The notes under the pieces are model-generated. The model was given only the letters and a program-made list of their open reading frames with translations, made no database searches and was not told the origin of the DNA. A program made the translations under genes and the position numbers. From Liolophura sinensis (Eukaryota; Mollusca; Polyplacophora; Chitonida; Chitonidae), in assembly GCF_032854445.1 (NCBI RefSeq), contig NC_088304.1, positions 34,154,810 through 34,218,809 of the forward strand: 64,000 nucleotides of DNA. Reading direction: 5' to 3'. This document shows, piece after piece, positions 1 through 12,480 of the stretch. Numbering within the stretch: position 1 is the stretch's first letter; every line of letters starts with the position of its first letter.

Positions 1-118
1 GGTCGTGAGTTTCTCCTGGGCTGTACCCTGTTTCCTCCCACCATAATGCTGACCGTCGTCGTATAAGTGAAATATTCACGTACGGTGTAAAACACCAATT
101 AAATAAATTAATTAAGAT
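1..118 (+). mobile_element. tRNA-derived SINE (family 1), 5'-truncated by window edge
   Basis: The sequence matches the 3' body of the commonest SINE of the window: a 'tttcctcccaccataatgct' block, then a tract ending in 'gtaaaacaccaatt' and an AAATA-rich tail. The orientation is set by full copies elsewhere (for example 26248-26430), which carry the tRNA-like head. The head is missing here, either cut by the window edge or lost by 5' truncation. Confidence 0.7.
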
Positions 119-2041
119 TGCCGGTAATCGCGCGTCCGTTTTATCCACGTGTGCACCAATTGTATAACTATACAGATGACTAATTTATAATCTCTGGCAA
201 TGAAGTGTAAAAGATTAGTGCCAGAGAACAGATATTAGCGATCCTATAGCGTCGAAACAGGTAATTAATAAATTGTTAATGAAATTACGTTTGTCAACCT
301 ATATAATTAAGACTGATTTGTTCGATAAAATGTTGTCAGTCCTGAGTCTACACATGACTTGGCGTCAAGGTGTAATAATATTCGCTTGACTTTTGCTAGT
401 TGTCTTTTAGGTATGATGTCATCGTAATCATTCGACATGATCATCAGGGTTGTATTTCATCAGAAGTTGTCCGCTTCGCAGCAGAGAGGCGAGAAGATGA
501 AAGAGCCCGTTCAACAACCCGGCAGGTAAACAGCCGGCCACCAGCTGATGGTCACTTGAAAGAAAATGCCATGGGATTACCGACGGACACTAAAACTTTC
601 GCCCCCTGTAACACCTTGTATGGATGATTGTGTCCGACACTCGCTGGGACTCAGTTTTCATTATTTATTTAATTAATTTATTTATTTAAAGATATACATA
701 CAGGTGTATTTTTACAACTAAATATATATATAACATTGTACATATAACATCGTCCACTGATGACTGTTTTCATGTCATTGCCTAATAGATCTGACGGCAA
801 CGCAGCATTTAGTCTACAGTAACATCTAATAAATTCACTGCATTTATTTTGTGAAATTCTCCTTGTCATTTACATATATTTAAGCATTTACGTGAACAGT
901 TAGAATAAATCCTTAACAGAGGTATATTGACAAGAAGTCGACTTCCAACATATATAATCTGTGACCGTTTGCCAGATATCACACGCACTGTCGCTGCTTC
1001 TGGTTTTAACCTTTATGCTGCATTTTTATACCCCTCTTCTAACCCCTTTGTGCATCGCTTAACATAATTAACTTGTTATCTTTTTTGAATACATATACAG
1101 TGTTTGGCAAACGACCGTCTCTTCATGATAGTCGTTATGTATATGTCGAAACAAACACTGTCGTTGTGAATTTGGCATTCTGTATGTATGGGACGTCTGA
1201 AGCTGTATATGGTTATTTGGCATAAATTCCTTTCTCCGTAACTCCTAGTTTATATCTTCCAGTTGCAACAATGTGTAGGTGGTAGCATATTAAAATTGGA
1301 TTTGGAAATTGCATTGCATTACAAAGGCATGTCTTAAGTCCGTGACAAACGTACAGTGTAAAACTTTTTCCATCCGACTGGACTAAGATTCTAGGGTCAA
1401 TGCTATACTGTCAGGAATATTAGCCCTACACAGAATTGTTCGAAAATGAAATCTTCTTCTTAAAGTTGACAAAATGTTACCCTGACAGGAGTCAGCTATT
1501 TTCACCACATCATCTGAAATCCGAATCGGTTAGTAAGAAATGAAAGTAGTTGTTAGTCCAAGCGGCGTGATACCGTCTCCCGGCCAGTCAGTGTTTGATG
1601 TAGCTGTCATCTTCGGGTTGTTTTCATAGAAAGATGCGGCATAGATAATGAAAAACATCGCTGGCAGTGTACGAACACAGAACTATAAAAATAACGGTTT
1701 GTCTTATGGGGAGCAATAAAACAGAGACAGCGGAACTAACTGAACCATAAATGTCCACCCAGCCAGACAGGCGGGATTGGCGAGGGGGTAAGGGAGAGGG
1801 GGTTCTGTCTCGTGTACAAGGGAGGGTGGGAGAAGGAGCCCCTTTTGTCTGGGAATAATATTGTTGATATCACCTTTAGGGTTCGTGCATACATACGTTG
1901 GGAAGATTCTGATGTTTATGTATAAATATTTAATAGATGGTTCGTTGCTTAACTTCAAAGTCATAACATGCAGGGAAAATATACACTCGTTTAGCCAATG
2001 TTTCTGCTGGTTTGTTCACACATTCAAAAAATTAATGTATT
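119..2041. other. AT-rich intergenic sequence, no gene seen
   Basis: No open frame here is longer than about 90 codons and none resembles a known protein. I see no tRNA and no convincing splice-flanked exon. The stretch ends at an assembly gap. Confidence 0.5.
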
Positions 2042-2241
2042 NNNNNNNNNNNNNNNNNNNNNNNNNNNNNNNNNNNNNNNNNNNNNNNNNNNNNNNNNNN
2101 NNNNNNNNNNNNNNNNNNNNNNNNNNNNNNNNNNNNNNNNNNNNNNNNNNNNNNNNNNNNNNNNNNNNNNNNNNNNNNNNNNNNNNNNNNNNNNNNNNNN
2201 NNNNNNNNNNNNNNNNNNNNNNNNNNNNNNNNNNNNNNNNN
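2042..2241. other. Assembly gap (200 N)
   Basis: Exactly 200 undetermined bases, a typical scaffold gap of nominal size. Open frames read across it (1861-2301 and 1998-2255) are meaningless. Confidence 0.99.
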
Positions 2242-2316
2242 ACTTTACACCCTAAAATACACAGAACTACAATCGTCCCTACTGAAAAACGGAAGTTGTA
2301 ATGGGGGTCTGTGTCC
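2242..2316 (+). repeat. 75 bp direct repeat, copy 1 (abuts gap)
   Basis: Begins immediately after the gap and is identical base for base to 5140-5214. Sequence beyond the right ends differs. It could be a real duplication, a transposon boundary, or a contig-end artefact. Confidence 0.9.
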
Positions 2317-5139
2317 TATCACACCAGCCAACTTTTTTCAAAATCAATAATTTTTGCACCACATAATGCTTACTACCTCTAAACCTCACACATAAAGTTA
2401 CAGCTTGATACATGCAAAAACTTTTGAGTAGGAGGAATTTAACTTGGGGTACCCCTATCTTGGAGATGTGTCTGTTTGTCCGACCTCAAGCACGAAGTTC
2501 AAAGCTCTGTAGTGCACATACCGTTCAAAATATCTTAACCAGGTCAAATGTTTTGGAAAGCTGGTATGTATATCTGCAAGAAAAATGAAAAAATTCCAAT
2601 GACAAAGTATTTTACATTTTCCATTGACAAACATTTAGAAAATTATGGATTTTCAAGTAGATTTTCTTGTTTACAGCAGTGTTAAGAAAATACTTAAAAG
2701 CCAAAAGTGTCAAAATATATATCAAAAGACAGGTAATTTATCTGACAATTCACTTACAAAATATAGGACATACCTTTTAGCAACTTTGTGCAAAATTTGA
2801 CTTAAAGTGATACAGGTGGGTAGCAAAGCGGAGTTTCAAAATTCCAGAAAAGTACATTTTGATCACCATCAAAGTAAACATATGCATCCAAATTGATATA
2901 GAAATGCTCATAGGCAGAGTTTCCATGGATAGGGCTAAAGGAAAGACTAGTATCCCTTTTACATAGTGATTCACATGATAAAATCCTTTAAAAGATCACC
3001 CACTACCCCCCCCCCCCCCCACTACCCCCCTTTCCCGTCTCCCCCATGGTTGCCATTGGTTGGCTGGCTTACCTCAACTCACAGTGCAAAAGAATCCCAC
3101 CACCTGTGTTGTTGCCTCAGACTAAATTAGTACTTTCCACATAACAAACACCAAAGTGTGACACTGGCATCTACAAGAGATAAGTAGAGGGGAGAAATAT
3201 GAATTTGCCACTTACAAAAATAAAGCCACACAGTACATGCACATTGGTCATTCAGACAGTCAGCAAGGCAACCCTCCCAAGACATGTTGAAGGGACCTAA
3301 GAAGAGGGGAAAAGCTATACTTTTTAACCTGTAACAACACAGAAATCCTCAAATAATCAGTGAGAAATTACATCCGTAATCAGGTTCCACACTGGGTGTT
3401 CCTGGGTGGGCATGAGGAATGGACATTCAAACTGTCCGTACATATATGAGAAACCTGTGACGTTTCCCCGGTTGGGGGGGGGGGGGCTGGAGGGGTATGT
3501 GTCACGGTGTAGTACCGGACCAATGACGGGGATTCTAGGTCGGCCAAGGGAGTGGAAGACTGCATCCGAATGGTCAGGCCTTTGAGGAAGCTGAACGGCT
3601 AGCAGACCCCACTCACCTAGGTAGATCCCAGTTCAATATATGCATAAACCAGGCAAAGTTCACTGACGCCATGTTTGGGAGACAAGATCTAAAGAGGGAA
3701 ACCAAAACAAAAGCTCAATAGGTATTAAACTAGGATGTGAGAGCCATATGTAGCTGTCTAATTTCTAACTTGTGTGTGAGGACATTGGAAACATAAAAAA
3801 AAATCCCAGTTGTCCAGGGAGGTGGATGCCACACTGGGCCAGATACTAAAACAAAAACTCCTTGAGATGTCGCAGGAACAGCGTTACTATGTTCTGGTGG
3901 AAAAACAGACACCTGGTGGGGCAGAGACTCATTTTCACAAGGGCAATATTCCAACAGATCACACTCACATGTATGCTAGAAACTTGAAATTGATCATTTT
4001 TGTTCCAACGCCACACATACTGTGTGAGTGCACATGTAACTTGTCAGAGGAATGAATATACACATGCAATGAAAACTACATGCCTACAGTGGTTTATTTT
4101 TAAGTTTAAAGAGGAAAATTTACCTTGTCCACTTCTAGTCTATGCCCAAAACAGCAGACAGTGTTCCAGCAGAGATGCCTGTTTTTAATGTTTTGTGACC
4201 TGCAGGATGATTTGAAGCACATTTACCTAGTGTGTGGTGGCACACATGGGAGAACCTGACTTGGTTTGTAAATTAAATGCACACTGGCCCTCTCTACTAC
4301 TCTAGCCAAGTAAATTAATCTGCTGATGTGTTTTTATCCACCTGTGTGAGGCTGGGCCCTTATATGTGATGCAAGGCCTTATTGACCATCCTTAATCACA
4401 CCACCCTATCTATCAGCCACATACTCCAATTTCACTCGCAGCACTCAAATTTTTGCATTATTTATCAAATGTCAGCCCCAAAAGAGACATTTTAAAAACC
4501 AGGAACAATGAAACATTGTCTGTGTTTGTTCCAGTCTGTTTATACTCCTGTACTACCCTTGACCACAGAGCGTTTTAGCCGATTTTTAGACAAAATGGAT
4601 ATGTGGGGAAAATATAGAATTAAAAAGCTTTAAAACTGCTCAATCAAGTTCCATGTCAATGCAAACCACATCGCAGATGTACCCACCAAATATTATCAGG
4701 CTGCTGCGAAATCTGAGCACACAGTGACATATTACATGTTTTGGCACAAGTGGACAGATCAGGCCACAGACCCCCATTAGTTTTCCATAAGCGACAATGT
4801 TAACGTTTAGCGCTGTAGCTCAGTCCCAAACATTCCGAGGCCAATAAGCTTTGGTGCATACCTGGCCCAGCCTGGAGAAAGAAGCTGTAAAAATCTTGAC
4901 ATAGGTTGACCGTCAAAATCTGGACCTTTACATGCCGGCAGCTGGGAGGGGTGCCTAGCAACGCCAAGGGGACGTCACTCGCAGCCTCATCACCACCTGT
5001 CTCCTTGTGTCCTCTCGCCCAGAATTTCAAACTTTCACCATTAAAACTCATACCTGCCCAAAGCTTAGACAATTTCCATCATTTTGATACCAAGCATGCA
5101 CTTGTACACCAAAAACGGCAGGGCTGGCAGCAAAAAAAG
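2317..5139. other. Unassigned 2.8 kb between the two 75 bp repeats
   Basis: No protein family is recognised. The stretch includes a poly-C tract (about 3004-3020) and a poly-G run (about 3474-3486). Open frames of 60 to 97 codons on both strands have no recognisable domains. Because it is bounded by identical 75 bp repeats, it might be an inserted segment or belong to another haplotype or contig. Confidence 0.35.
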
Positions 5140-5214
5140 ACTTTACACCCTAAAATACACAGAACTACAATCGTCCCTACTGAAAAACGGAAGTTGTAAT
5201 GGGGGTCTGTGTCC
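5140..5214 (+). repeat. 75 bp direct repeat, copy 2
   Basis: Perfect copy of 2242-2316, offset by 2898 bp. It lies inside an open frame (minus strand 5079-5417) that I do not recognise. Confidence 0.9.
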
Positions 5215-6012
5215 GCCTCTTCTCCCGGTATCCAGTTTAATGGTTCATTTCGCAGATCAAGTGTTTCCTGATAATCTCCGGAAGAGGCACACGATGACTT
5301 GAGAGACAGATACGGGTTGACAAGACAATAACGGTTAACGGTTAACACTAGCGAGCTGCATGACCGGATACGATGCACTGGCAGCTTGGACTCGTCGTCG
5401 ACAGAAGGCCTAGCCATTTACTACAAGTACATGTGATACATACGTTCCCTGCATGTCTGTTGGCATTTGATGGTATATACCGATATCCTCGCTGATCCAC
5501 AAGCAGTGCAGCGTCATTCGGATATGAAGATCGATGCTGAGGCCTTGTCTCTCATTTGTTCATCTCTAACCGTTTAGCGGAGTTTAAAGTGTTTTAGTAA
5601 AAAAAAAACTGTTTTTGGATATATCTGCAGGACTCCTGTCTTGATCAGTGCTACGGTCAATCTGTTCAAATGGACCTTGGTTCATCCTTGGTTCATCGAT
5701 ATTGTACTGATCTGTAAAGCCAGCAGATTGCATCTGTTTTACGTGCGCACTGGATATGACCCGTTTTAATGGCGTCACATGCATTCCCCACAACTTCGAG
5801 TAGTTAATGAATCATATATTTATATAAAACGGTTTCCTCTATCGCTCCGGAACATTGTGTCTATTCAACTTGATAGCCATTATCCCAGACTATGTTGTTG
5901 ACGATAGAGGAGAGCTGTTCGACACACACCACTCTTTTCAGAACCGATGTGCAGTGTAGATGTCAGCAATAACGGATGTTGAAACTTTGGTAAGTTTTTC
6001 TACGTTTTGTCT
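5215..6012. other. Intergenic, no gene seen
   Basis: A minus-strand open frame ends at about 5417 and starts MARPSVDD, but it lacks any family signature. Nothing else is supported. Confidence 0.35.
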
Positions 6013-6190
6013 CTGTGTATTTATTTATTTTATTTTATTTATTTGATTGTTGTTTTACACTGTACTCAAGAATATTTCACTTATACGACGGCGGTTAGCA
6101 ATATGGTGAGAGGGAACCGGGCAGAGCTCGGGGGAAACCGAAGACCATCCGCATGCTGCTGCCATACCTTCCCACGTACGTCTGGGGTAT
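6013..6190 (-). mobile_element. SINE family 1, head-less copy
   Basis: Read on the plus strand it goes tail first: T-rich tail, 'tttgattgttgttttacac', 'caagaatatttcacttatac', a degenerate 'agcaatatggtgagaggga', then 'accatccgcatgctgctgcc' and 'ttcccacgtacg'. The tRNA head is absent, the usual 5' truncation. Confidence 0.75.
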
Positions 6191-6261
6191 GTATGTGTTG
6201 AGTGTGCAGGTGGTTAGGCGGAGGGAGGTGGGTGTATTTTGCAACTATTCGTGATTAATCG

Positions 6262-6301
<40 letters not shown>

Positions 6302-6305
6302 GTGT
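6262..6305 (+). repeat. (TG)n microsatellite
   Basis: About 20 TG dinucleotides with one GC interruption. Confidence 0.9.
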
Positions 6306-7494
6306 AGTATGGTATTTACTCGATTATAGCTGTAAAAACCCGATTGTGTGGTCGCAGGTCCCGTATATTTCAAACAGAGAAATTTTTGCCAGATGTGAAA
6401 CAAAATATTTTCAATGATTTATAAACATTTATGGTTGTCCCTTCCTGTTTTATTTTTTTATTACTATGTTTTTGACGTGCACTACATGTCGTCATCATAT
6501 ATGGGTGGAGTTATATATGTGTGGGTATTTCAAAGGACTTCTTTTAGTCTGACATTTGACCTTACGGACCTTTGTCTTTATTATTTTGTTTATTTGTCGA
6601 TGTCCGTGACGTGCCTGTGTAAGTGATATGATCACCAGTAAGTGTAGGTACTAGTGGAGTAACCCGAAACCTTTGGGTATGTTGTTTCTCTCACACCGGA
6701 AGGGGAAGCTCTATTGCTGTGTAAGGTCTAGTAGGCACCCAGACTTTGTCCCCGTTGTGCTTTGTGAAGAGACCTTCTACACCCATCCGGTTTAAGCAGC
6801 AAAAGGGCTGAGAGAAAATCTCCTCACACGCTCCCAGAGTATACAGAACATATAACCCCGCAACCATATCCCTGAGGCAAATATTAACACCTCGTAAATT
6901 CGCGCGATATCTAACACTTCTCATCGTCGATTTCATCACGAAACAGCCTGCTAATCTTATTACAGATGGCGTCTATTTTCACACACAATCTCATTGGGTA
7001 ACGTATTAATCTACTTTGGCTGCACGGTAAATAAATCCATAGGCTTCTCTATGCTCATTACGTCGATGAAAGATTGATTAACAGTATATTAGGCTATACA
7101 CGCATTTCCGGTATTGTCAGACTATAATATATGCCGATATTAACACTTTGAGATGTAGTCCCTAATATATCCAACTCTCTAAGCATAAAACATTGTAATA
7201 GGCCTAATCTAAGTTTTATTCACATTTAATATGCTATATGAGACAATTCTAGGTTAAGACAATATCCACAATGTGCGTCTTTCTTAGCGGGTTGACTTTT
7301 ATCAACTACTTGTTTTGCACATATATACGATTACGTTGGAATGTATTTTTATAATGCACGCAACAAAACCACAGTAACCGAAAGGAAAATTGAGTCTATA
7401 CCGAGACTGGGCCTAAATACGATGTGTGTAGCGCATTGAAATAATCAGGCTATTGAACGTCTTGTGGTAGAGGAAGGAGACCGTCGCGAAAGGG
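6306..7494. other. AT-rich intergenic sequence
   Basis: Short open frames only. Nothing recognisable. Confidence 0.4.
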
Positions 7495-7771
7495 CAATTA
7501 TTATATTTATTTAGTTGTTTGATTGGTGTTTTAAGCCGTACACAAGAATATTTGACGGCTACTGGGTCATTACGCTGCGCTAGCGCGCTAACCACATATA
7601 CGACAGCATTATGGTGGAAGGAAACTGAGCAGAGCCCGGGGGAAACCCACGACAATCGGCATGTTGCTGGAAGACCTTCCCACGTACGGCGGAGAGAAGC
7701 TTGAACTCACAGCGACCCGCATAGGTGAAAGGTTATTGGGTTAGCACTAACCAATTGAGCCACGGAAGCCC
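7495..7771 (-). mobile_element. SINE family 1, near full length, with internal rearrangement
   Basis: Reverse complemented, it starts with a tRNA-like head ('tggctcaattggttagtgc' resembles a pol III A box; 'gtgagttcaag' resembles a B box). The body carries the shared 'cgtgggtttcccccgggctc' block and the tail is T/A-rich. A second piece of tRNA-like sequence ('cgctgcgctagcgcgctaac', about 7560-7597) is inserted between the 'caagaatattt' block and the 'agcattatggtgg' block, so the element is chimeric. Confidence 0.8.
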
Positions 7772-8879
7772 CGGCAATTTTTACAGGTCTGTGTCCTTAA
7801 AGAACCTCCCCAATCAAACTACGAGGAAAGTCGTATTTTGGGACGCTGTATTAAAGGAAAATATAACTAATTGAAACCATATTTGTATCAACCGTGTTTC
7901 ATGCATGAAATACATGTATGGGCCTGTATGGACGATAGGTATATATTTACAGAAGCATATGGTTCATCACAAGTTGTATGGTCCTATAGCCAGAGTGGTT
8001 TATAACTCCGCCATGAATCACATGGGGTCATGTGAACAACAGACGTGAGCTGTAAGACGGAAAATAATAAAATGGAACAATTTGACTGACCTAAAATAAG
8101 AGACATGTCGCTGTACACATATATACACATCTAGCACAGTTACCTGAGGAGCTTATTTCAAAACTGATTTTTGAATCTTAAATGCTAAAGTTATTTTTTC
8201 CTTTGATGTCAAGCTTCCCCAGTCTTTGCCTTCACGTATCGATGTAGTGCTATAAGAGACCGGGGTGTCTACTACTTAAGCATTTACATGAACAGTTTGT
8301 AGAGAATAAAACCCTATAACTGAGGCAAATTGACAAGAAGCCTGATTACACCAGTTAGCCTACGTGTGACCATTTACCATCTACTTGTATTACACTGTCG
8401 TCGGTGGTCTAGTTTTAATCTCTCTGTTGAAGTCTTTCACACCTTAGCAATTTATATCTATGCTCACAACTGTATATTCAGTTATCCTTGGAAAACTATA
8501 TAACTGATGTCCTTGCCTCACTGATCGTCGCGTGACGTATTGACAGGATTGCATGCATACACGCGGCAAAGAAACTGTGACAGTGTATGATTTTGAAGAT
8601 AACTTTGATATGTTATATGTTTATTTTGTGGAAAACAGGAAGTATATTGCGACTAATTCTAAGGGCCACGCAGGAGCTGTGTACAACAGACCTTGTGAGT
8701 GACATGTTCGATTAGATTACATTTACGCAAGGAAGATTGTTTTGTCTTTATTATATAGGCCTACGTGTATAGTAACAAACTCTTACGTGCGTTTAAGCAA
8801 CATCACATTAATTATTGAGAAACCCAGTAAAAACCCAGGGTACCGCTACTTCCGCAATATTATACATGTATTGCAGTTT
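7772..8879. other. Intergenic, no gene seen
   Basis: AT-rich with no recognisable coding sequence. A short motif resembling 894-950 ('catttacgtgaacagtt' versus 'catttacatgaacagtt') recurs near 8280-8330, hinting at an old dispersed repeat. Confidence 0.35.
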
Positions 8880-8885
8880 TTGAAA

Positions 8886-9150
8886 CTGTCCGCTTCGGGG
8901 GGCGGTAGATCCAGGGTCAATCCTGGGTCGAGTCACACCTAAGACTTTAAAAGAGGAAGTTGTAACTTCCTCACTTATCGTTCAGCATGAAGGGGATAGT
9001 GTAACAACTGGTTGTGCCGTATCAGTATAATGGCTCGCGTGGGGAGGCTTACTTACCTTCGGTAAGGCGTCTCAGTGAAGCAGTACTAGATAAAAGAGCG
9101 GTGGAAATACGCCCTGCAACAAGGAGGCACATTTCATGCACTCAGTTTTT
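8886..9150 (+). mobile_element. tRNA-derived SINE family 2, head partly lost
   Basis: Shares with 35317-35545 the tRNA B-box-like 'ccagggtcaatcctgggtc', then 'cacacctaagac', 'gaagttgtaactt', 'cgttcagcatgaagg' and 'gtctcagtgaagcagtact'. The order of blocks is the same in both copies. No coding content. Confidence 0.75.
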
Positions 9151-9432
9151 GAAACTGAAACGTTACCTGTACAACCTGCTATGACAGAGCGACCTCAATT
9201 CGTTAAGTGTCTGTATCGAATTAGAAAATATTAGAAATATATTCTTCATTTTTAAAACCCTATATATGATTTTTTCCCATGAACGATGGTGGTCAGTAGC
9301 ATGGGTGCATGGAGGAGATCGGCTCCACTAATGTCGACGACCACCTATTGTCACCAAACCCCCACTATCAGTTCGACTTTAATCCGGGGGTTATCATATC
9401 ATATCATGTGTCTTGGATTTTATTTCCTGCAT

Positions 9433-9895
9433 GCGCAAAGCTATAGGGACACAAACGCTGGATAGTCCATGACTGCATGCGTAAAGCTATAGGGACGCAA
9501 ACGCTGGATAGTCCATGACTGCATACGTAAAGTTATAGGGACACAAACGCTGGATAGTCCATGACTGCATGTGTAAAGCTATAGGGACGTAAACGCTGGA
9601 TAGTCCATGACTGCATGCGTAAAGATATAGGGACGCAAACGCTGATAGTCCATGACTGCATGCGTAAAGCTATAGGGACGCAAACGCTGGATAGTCCATG
9701 ACTGCATGCGTAAAGCTATAGGGACGTAAACGGTGGATAGTCCATGACTGCATGCGTAAAGCTATAGGGACGCAAACGCTGGATAGTCCATGACTACATG
9801 CATAAAGCTATAGGGACACAAACGCTGGATAATTCATGACTACATGCGTAAAGCTATAGGGACGCAAACGCTGATAGTCCATGACTGCATGCGTT
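9433..9895 (+). repeat. 46 bp minisatellite, about 10 copies
   Basis: Unit of about 46 bp containing 'aaagctatagggacgcaaac' followed by 'gctggatagtccatgactgc'. Copies differ by one or two substitutions (acgcaaac/acacaaac/acgtaaac), and two copies lack one G, giving 45 bp units. Low divergence suggests recent expansion. Confidence 0.95.
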
Positions 9896-11706
9896 GTGTA
9901 CATGAACTGGGACTAAGCTATATATCCGCTTAGTTTGTTGACGTCGATCTGCATTTTCAGACCCAATAGATATCTGACGTTTGTTCTGCTGTAACCCTCG
10001 GGTAATCGGGGTGGGCGATGGGTGGGTGAGGTGTTGATCAATGATGATTGGGAAGAGGACTCATTCCATATATATAACCAGGAGCGAACTAACGTAGGCG
10101 TTATGGTTTGCCGTTTTATCCCCACTCTCCCCCCCCCCCCCCCTCCCCCCCCCAGGGCAGGGCTGCTTGTGAGAACAAAGTCATTATATGTATATATTTG
10201 TATGTATGTATTTATATATAGCATCACAATCCACATATCGTCAGTTACGTGCATGCCTAAGTAACGGCGCGGAAAAGGCCGGTGAGTGTTACAAGTGTTT
10301 TCATATATTTGACACCAAGTATATGACAACATGTGCGATATACAGATAACGCTATCTAAGCCGTTACGTTCTGGGCCCGTTGTAATCACACTGTACAGTG
10401 TAGCACACTGCGTGAATATGAGCCGAGACATATCCAGCGTGTAGTAAATATTTCCTTGAGTGGAATTTATCGCAGTTTAGCTTGGGAAATTTTTGTGGAC
10501 GAACATCCCATGCGGACCTCATTTCTGGCCAGGCCAACAACAACATGTATGTATTTATGTGTATTTTGTCTAAGTGTACTGTGGCTACTCCAACAAACAA
10601 CGCACGGAGACACATTATTCAGAACTTCGTTTTATTTAAACCACTTTCAAGAATCTTCAAATGATTTTAGAAAACCTGACATACTGAATCATGTGCGTAT
10701 CGCCTTGTGTCTTTTAGAGTTATATGGCACGTGAAGCTTATCACATGCACAGCTAGTACTACCTCTTCTACAAGAAACTTATCTGTAGAAATGGAAATAC
10801 GTATTTACAATTTGGAATTCGTAATTATCATGCATAAGCCTACACTGTTCTTAATAAGGAAACGTTTATCACCGTAATAGGCTCTATTATAATTGCTTAT
10901 ATAAACATGTTTTACTACAGTGGCTATAGTTCCCTATGGGCATACCGGTATGTGTTTTTACAGGGGCAGCGCAGTGATTATTTTAACCACAGTCCTCATG
11001 CCCATATATGAATGAACCGGGCGTCAACAATTACAGGAAGTGCCTGCGCCCATTAGGAGCACCCGCATTTACCAACCTTTGCCCCATTAGGCTAAACGCT
11101 ATGACACATAATCCTCATATACAGTCTCCAGATGTGTAATTAGGGTTTAAATGAAGCTTAAAAATCAGCCACAAAAGTTCACGTGGAGGGTAGCTAGTGT
11201 TTGTTTGGTTTTCACAACAGAAGTTGTATAATAACAGATCTAATTGAGACTATTTAGTTGCTCAAGTAAGTGTACATGTATACTGAGGGCATTTATCGAA
11301 CAGTAGGCAATAAATCATCTTTTACTCAAGTCCCTTCTTGCCTTAAGATTGGTCAGATTTACGACTCCAGTGTAGGCTATCCAGGCACAGTATATCCTTG
11401 CGGTACATGAGCTGTAACATGTGGCCTATACAGAACAGTGCATGACTTGCAGGAAAACGAAATGATAGAAATCATGGTATTTTTGAGGTGTACCCATTTT
11501 TTGAGATGTACCCATTTTATTGGTGAGTATCGTAAGAAAATTATTCTGCACAATAAGCATAGTTTCGTCTTACATGAAGTTTATGTCGACCGGATCGGAC
11601 CTGCCGTCTTGGGTATATGTATGTACCACTTGTAAAACTTATTGACTCATATTATTGATTGCCCATGCACGAAAATCAGACCTCAGATGATGCACGGTAT
11701 GACTTT
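9896..11706. other. Intergenic with C-homopolymer tract
   Basis: Contains a C-rich run at about 10130-10153. No coding region is recognised. The overlapping open frames on both strands are short and unlike any family I know. Confidence 0.4.
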
Positions 11707-11830
11707 TATTTATTTATTTGACTGGTGTTTTACGTCTTAGTCCAGAATATTTCACTTATATGTCGGCGGTCAGCATTATGGTGGGAGGAAACACGCCACC
11801 ATCTGCAGATTGTTGCAAGGCCAATATGGT
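11707..11830 (-). mobile_element. SINE family 1 fragment
   Basis: Tail-first on plus: 'tttatttatttgactggtgt' then 'ccagaatatttcacttatat' and 'cagcattatggtgggagg'. It stops after 'ccatctgcagattgttgcaa'. No tRNA head. Confidence 0.7.
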
Positions 11831-11909
11831 CTTAATACATGTACGTGCATTCAGGGTATACATACTGTGTTGACATGCACTATATCTTGACTAAAATTGT
11901 GAGTACTGT

Positions 11910-12070
11910 ATATTTATTTGATCGGCGTTTTACGCCATACTCAAAAAAATATTTCACTCATACGACGGCAGCCAGCATTATGATGAGAGGAAACCGGGCA
12001 CAGATGGAGAGAAACTCGCGACCACCCGCAGGTTGCTGCAAGATTTTTTGCCACGTGCGGCCGGAACTAA
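11910..12070 (-). mobile_element. SINE family 1 fragment
   Basis: Tail-first on plus: 'tatttatttgatcggcgttt', 'tatttcactcatacgacggc', 'agcattatgatgagaggaaa' and 'accacccgcaggttgctgca', ending near 'ccacgtgcggcc'. Head absent. Confidence 0.75.
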
Positions 12071-12290
12071 CTTTTACTAACTTTTCCGACAAACTTTTAT
12101 ACACTAAGCTGATCATCGTGACACCCACATGGCGTGGAAATGACATCTGTGTTTCAAAATATTCACCGCAAAATATTAAATATCCATTGTTACTGTAACT
12201 GTTTCAATTGCTAATGTTATATAATGATATCGAAACAAATTCCTGCAATTGGAATGTGGAATGGCATGAAATCTGCATTGTTTTGTGGGA

Positions 12291-12293
<3 letters not shown>

Positions 12294-12370
<77 letters not shown>
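12294..12370 (+). repeat. (AT)n microsatellite, about 38 repeats
   Basis: Uninterrupted alternating AT of about 76 bp. It abuts the SINE remnant at 12369-12480 and seems to replace that element's A/T tail. Confidence 0.95.
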
Positions 12371-12372
<2 letters not shown>

Positions 12373-12480
12373 GGTGGGTAGGAAAGTGGGCAGAGCCTCT
12401 TTGCTGCAAGACCTTCCCTCGCAAGATTGGGAAGAAAGCCAGTGTGAGTTAGATTTGAACTCACAGGGGTCGCATTTGAT
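12369..12480 (-). mobile_element. SINE family 1 body and partial head
   Basis: Plus strand: 'attatggtgggtaggaaa', 'ggcagagcctctttgctgca', 'agaccttccctcgcaagat', then 'tgaactcacaggggtcgcat', the reverse complement of the tRNA B-box region. The normal tail blocks are missing and (AT)n stands in their place. Confidence 0.65.

Noticed and set aside
5079-5417. 112-codon minus frame starting MARPSVDD
   Set aside because: No domain recognised, and it contains the 75 bp duplicated segment also found at the gap edge.
12176-12424. Frames with Tyr-Ile repeats (also 39736-39985)
   Set aside because: Translations of (AT)n and (TA)n microsatellites.
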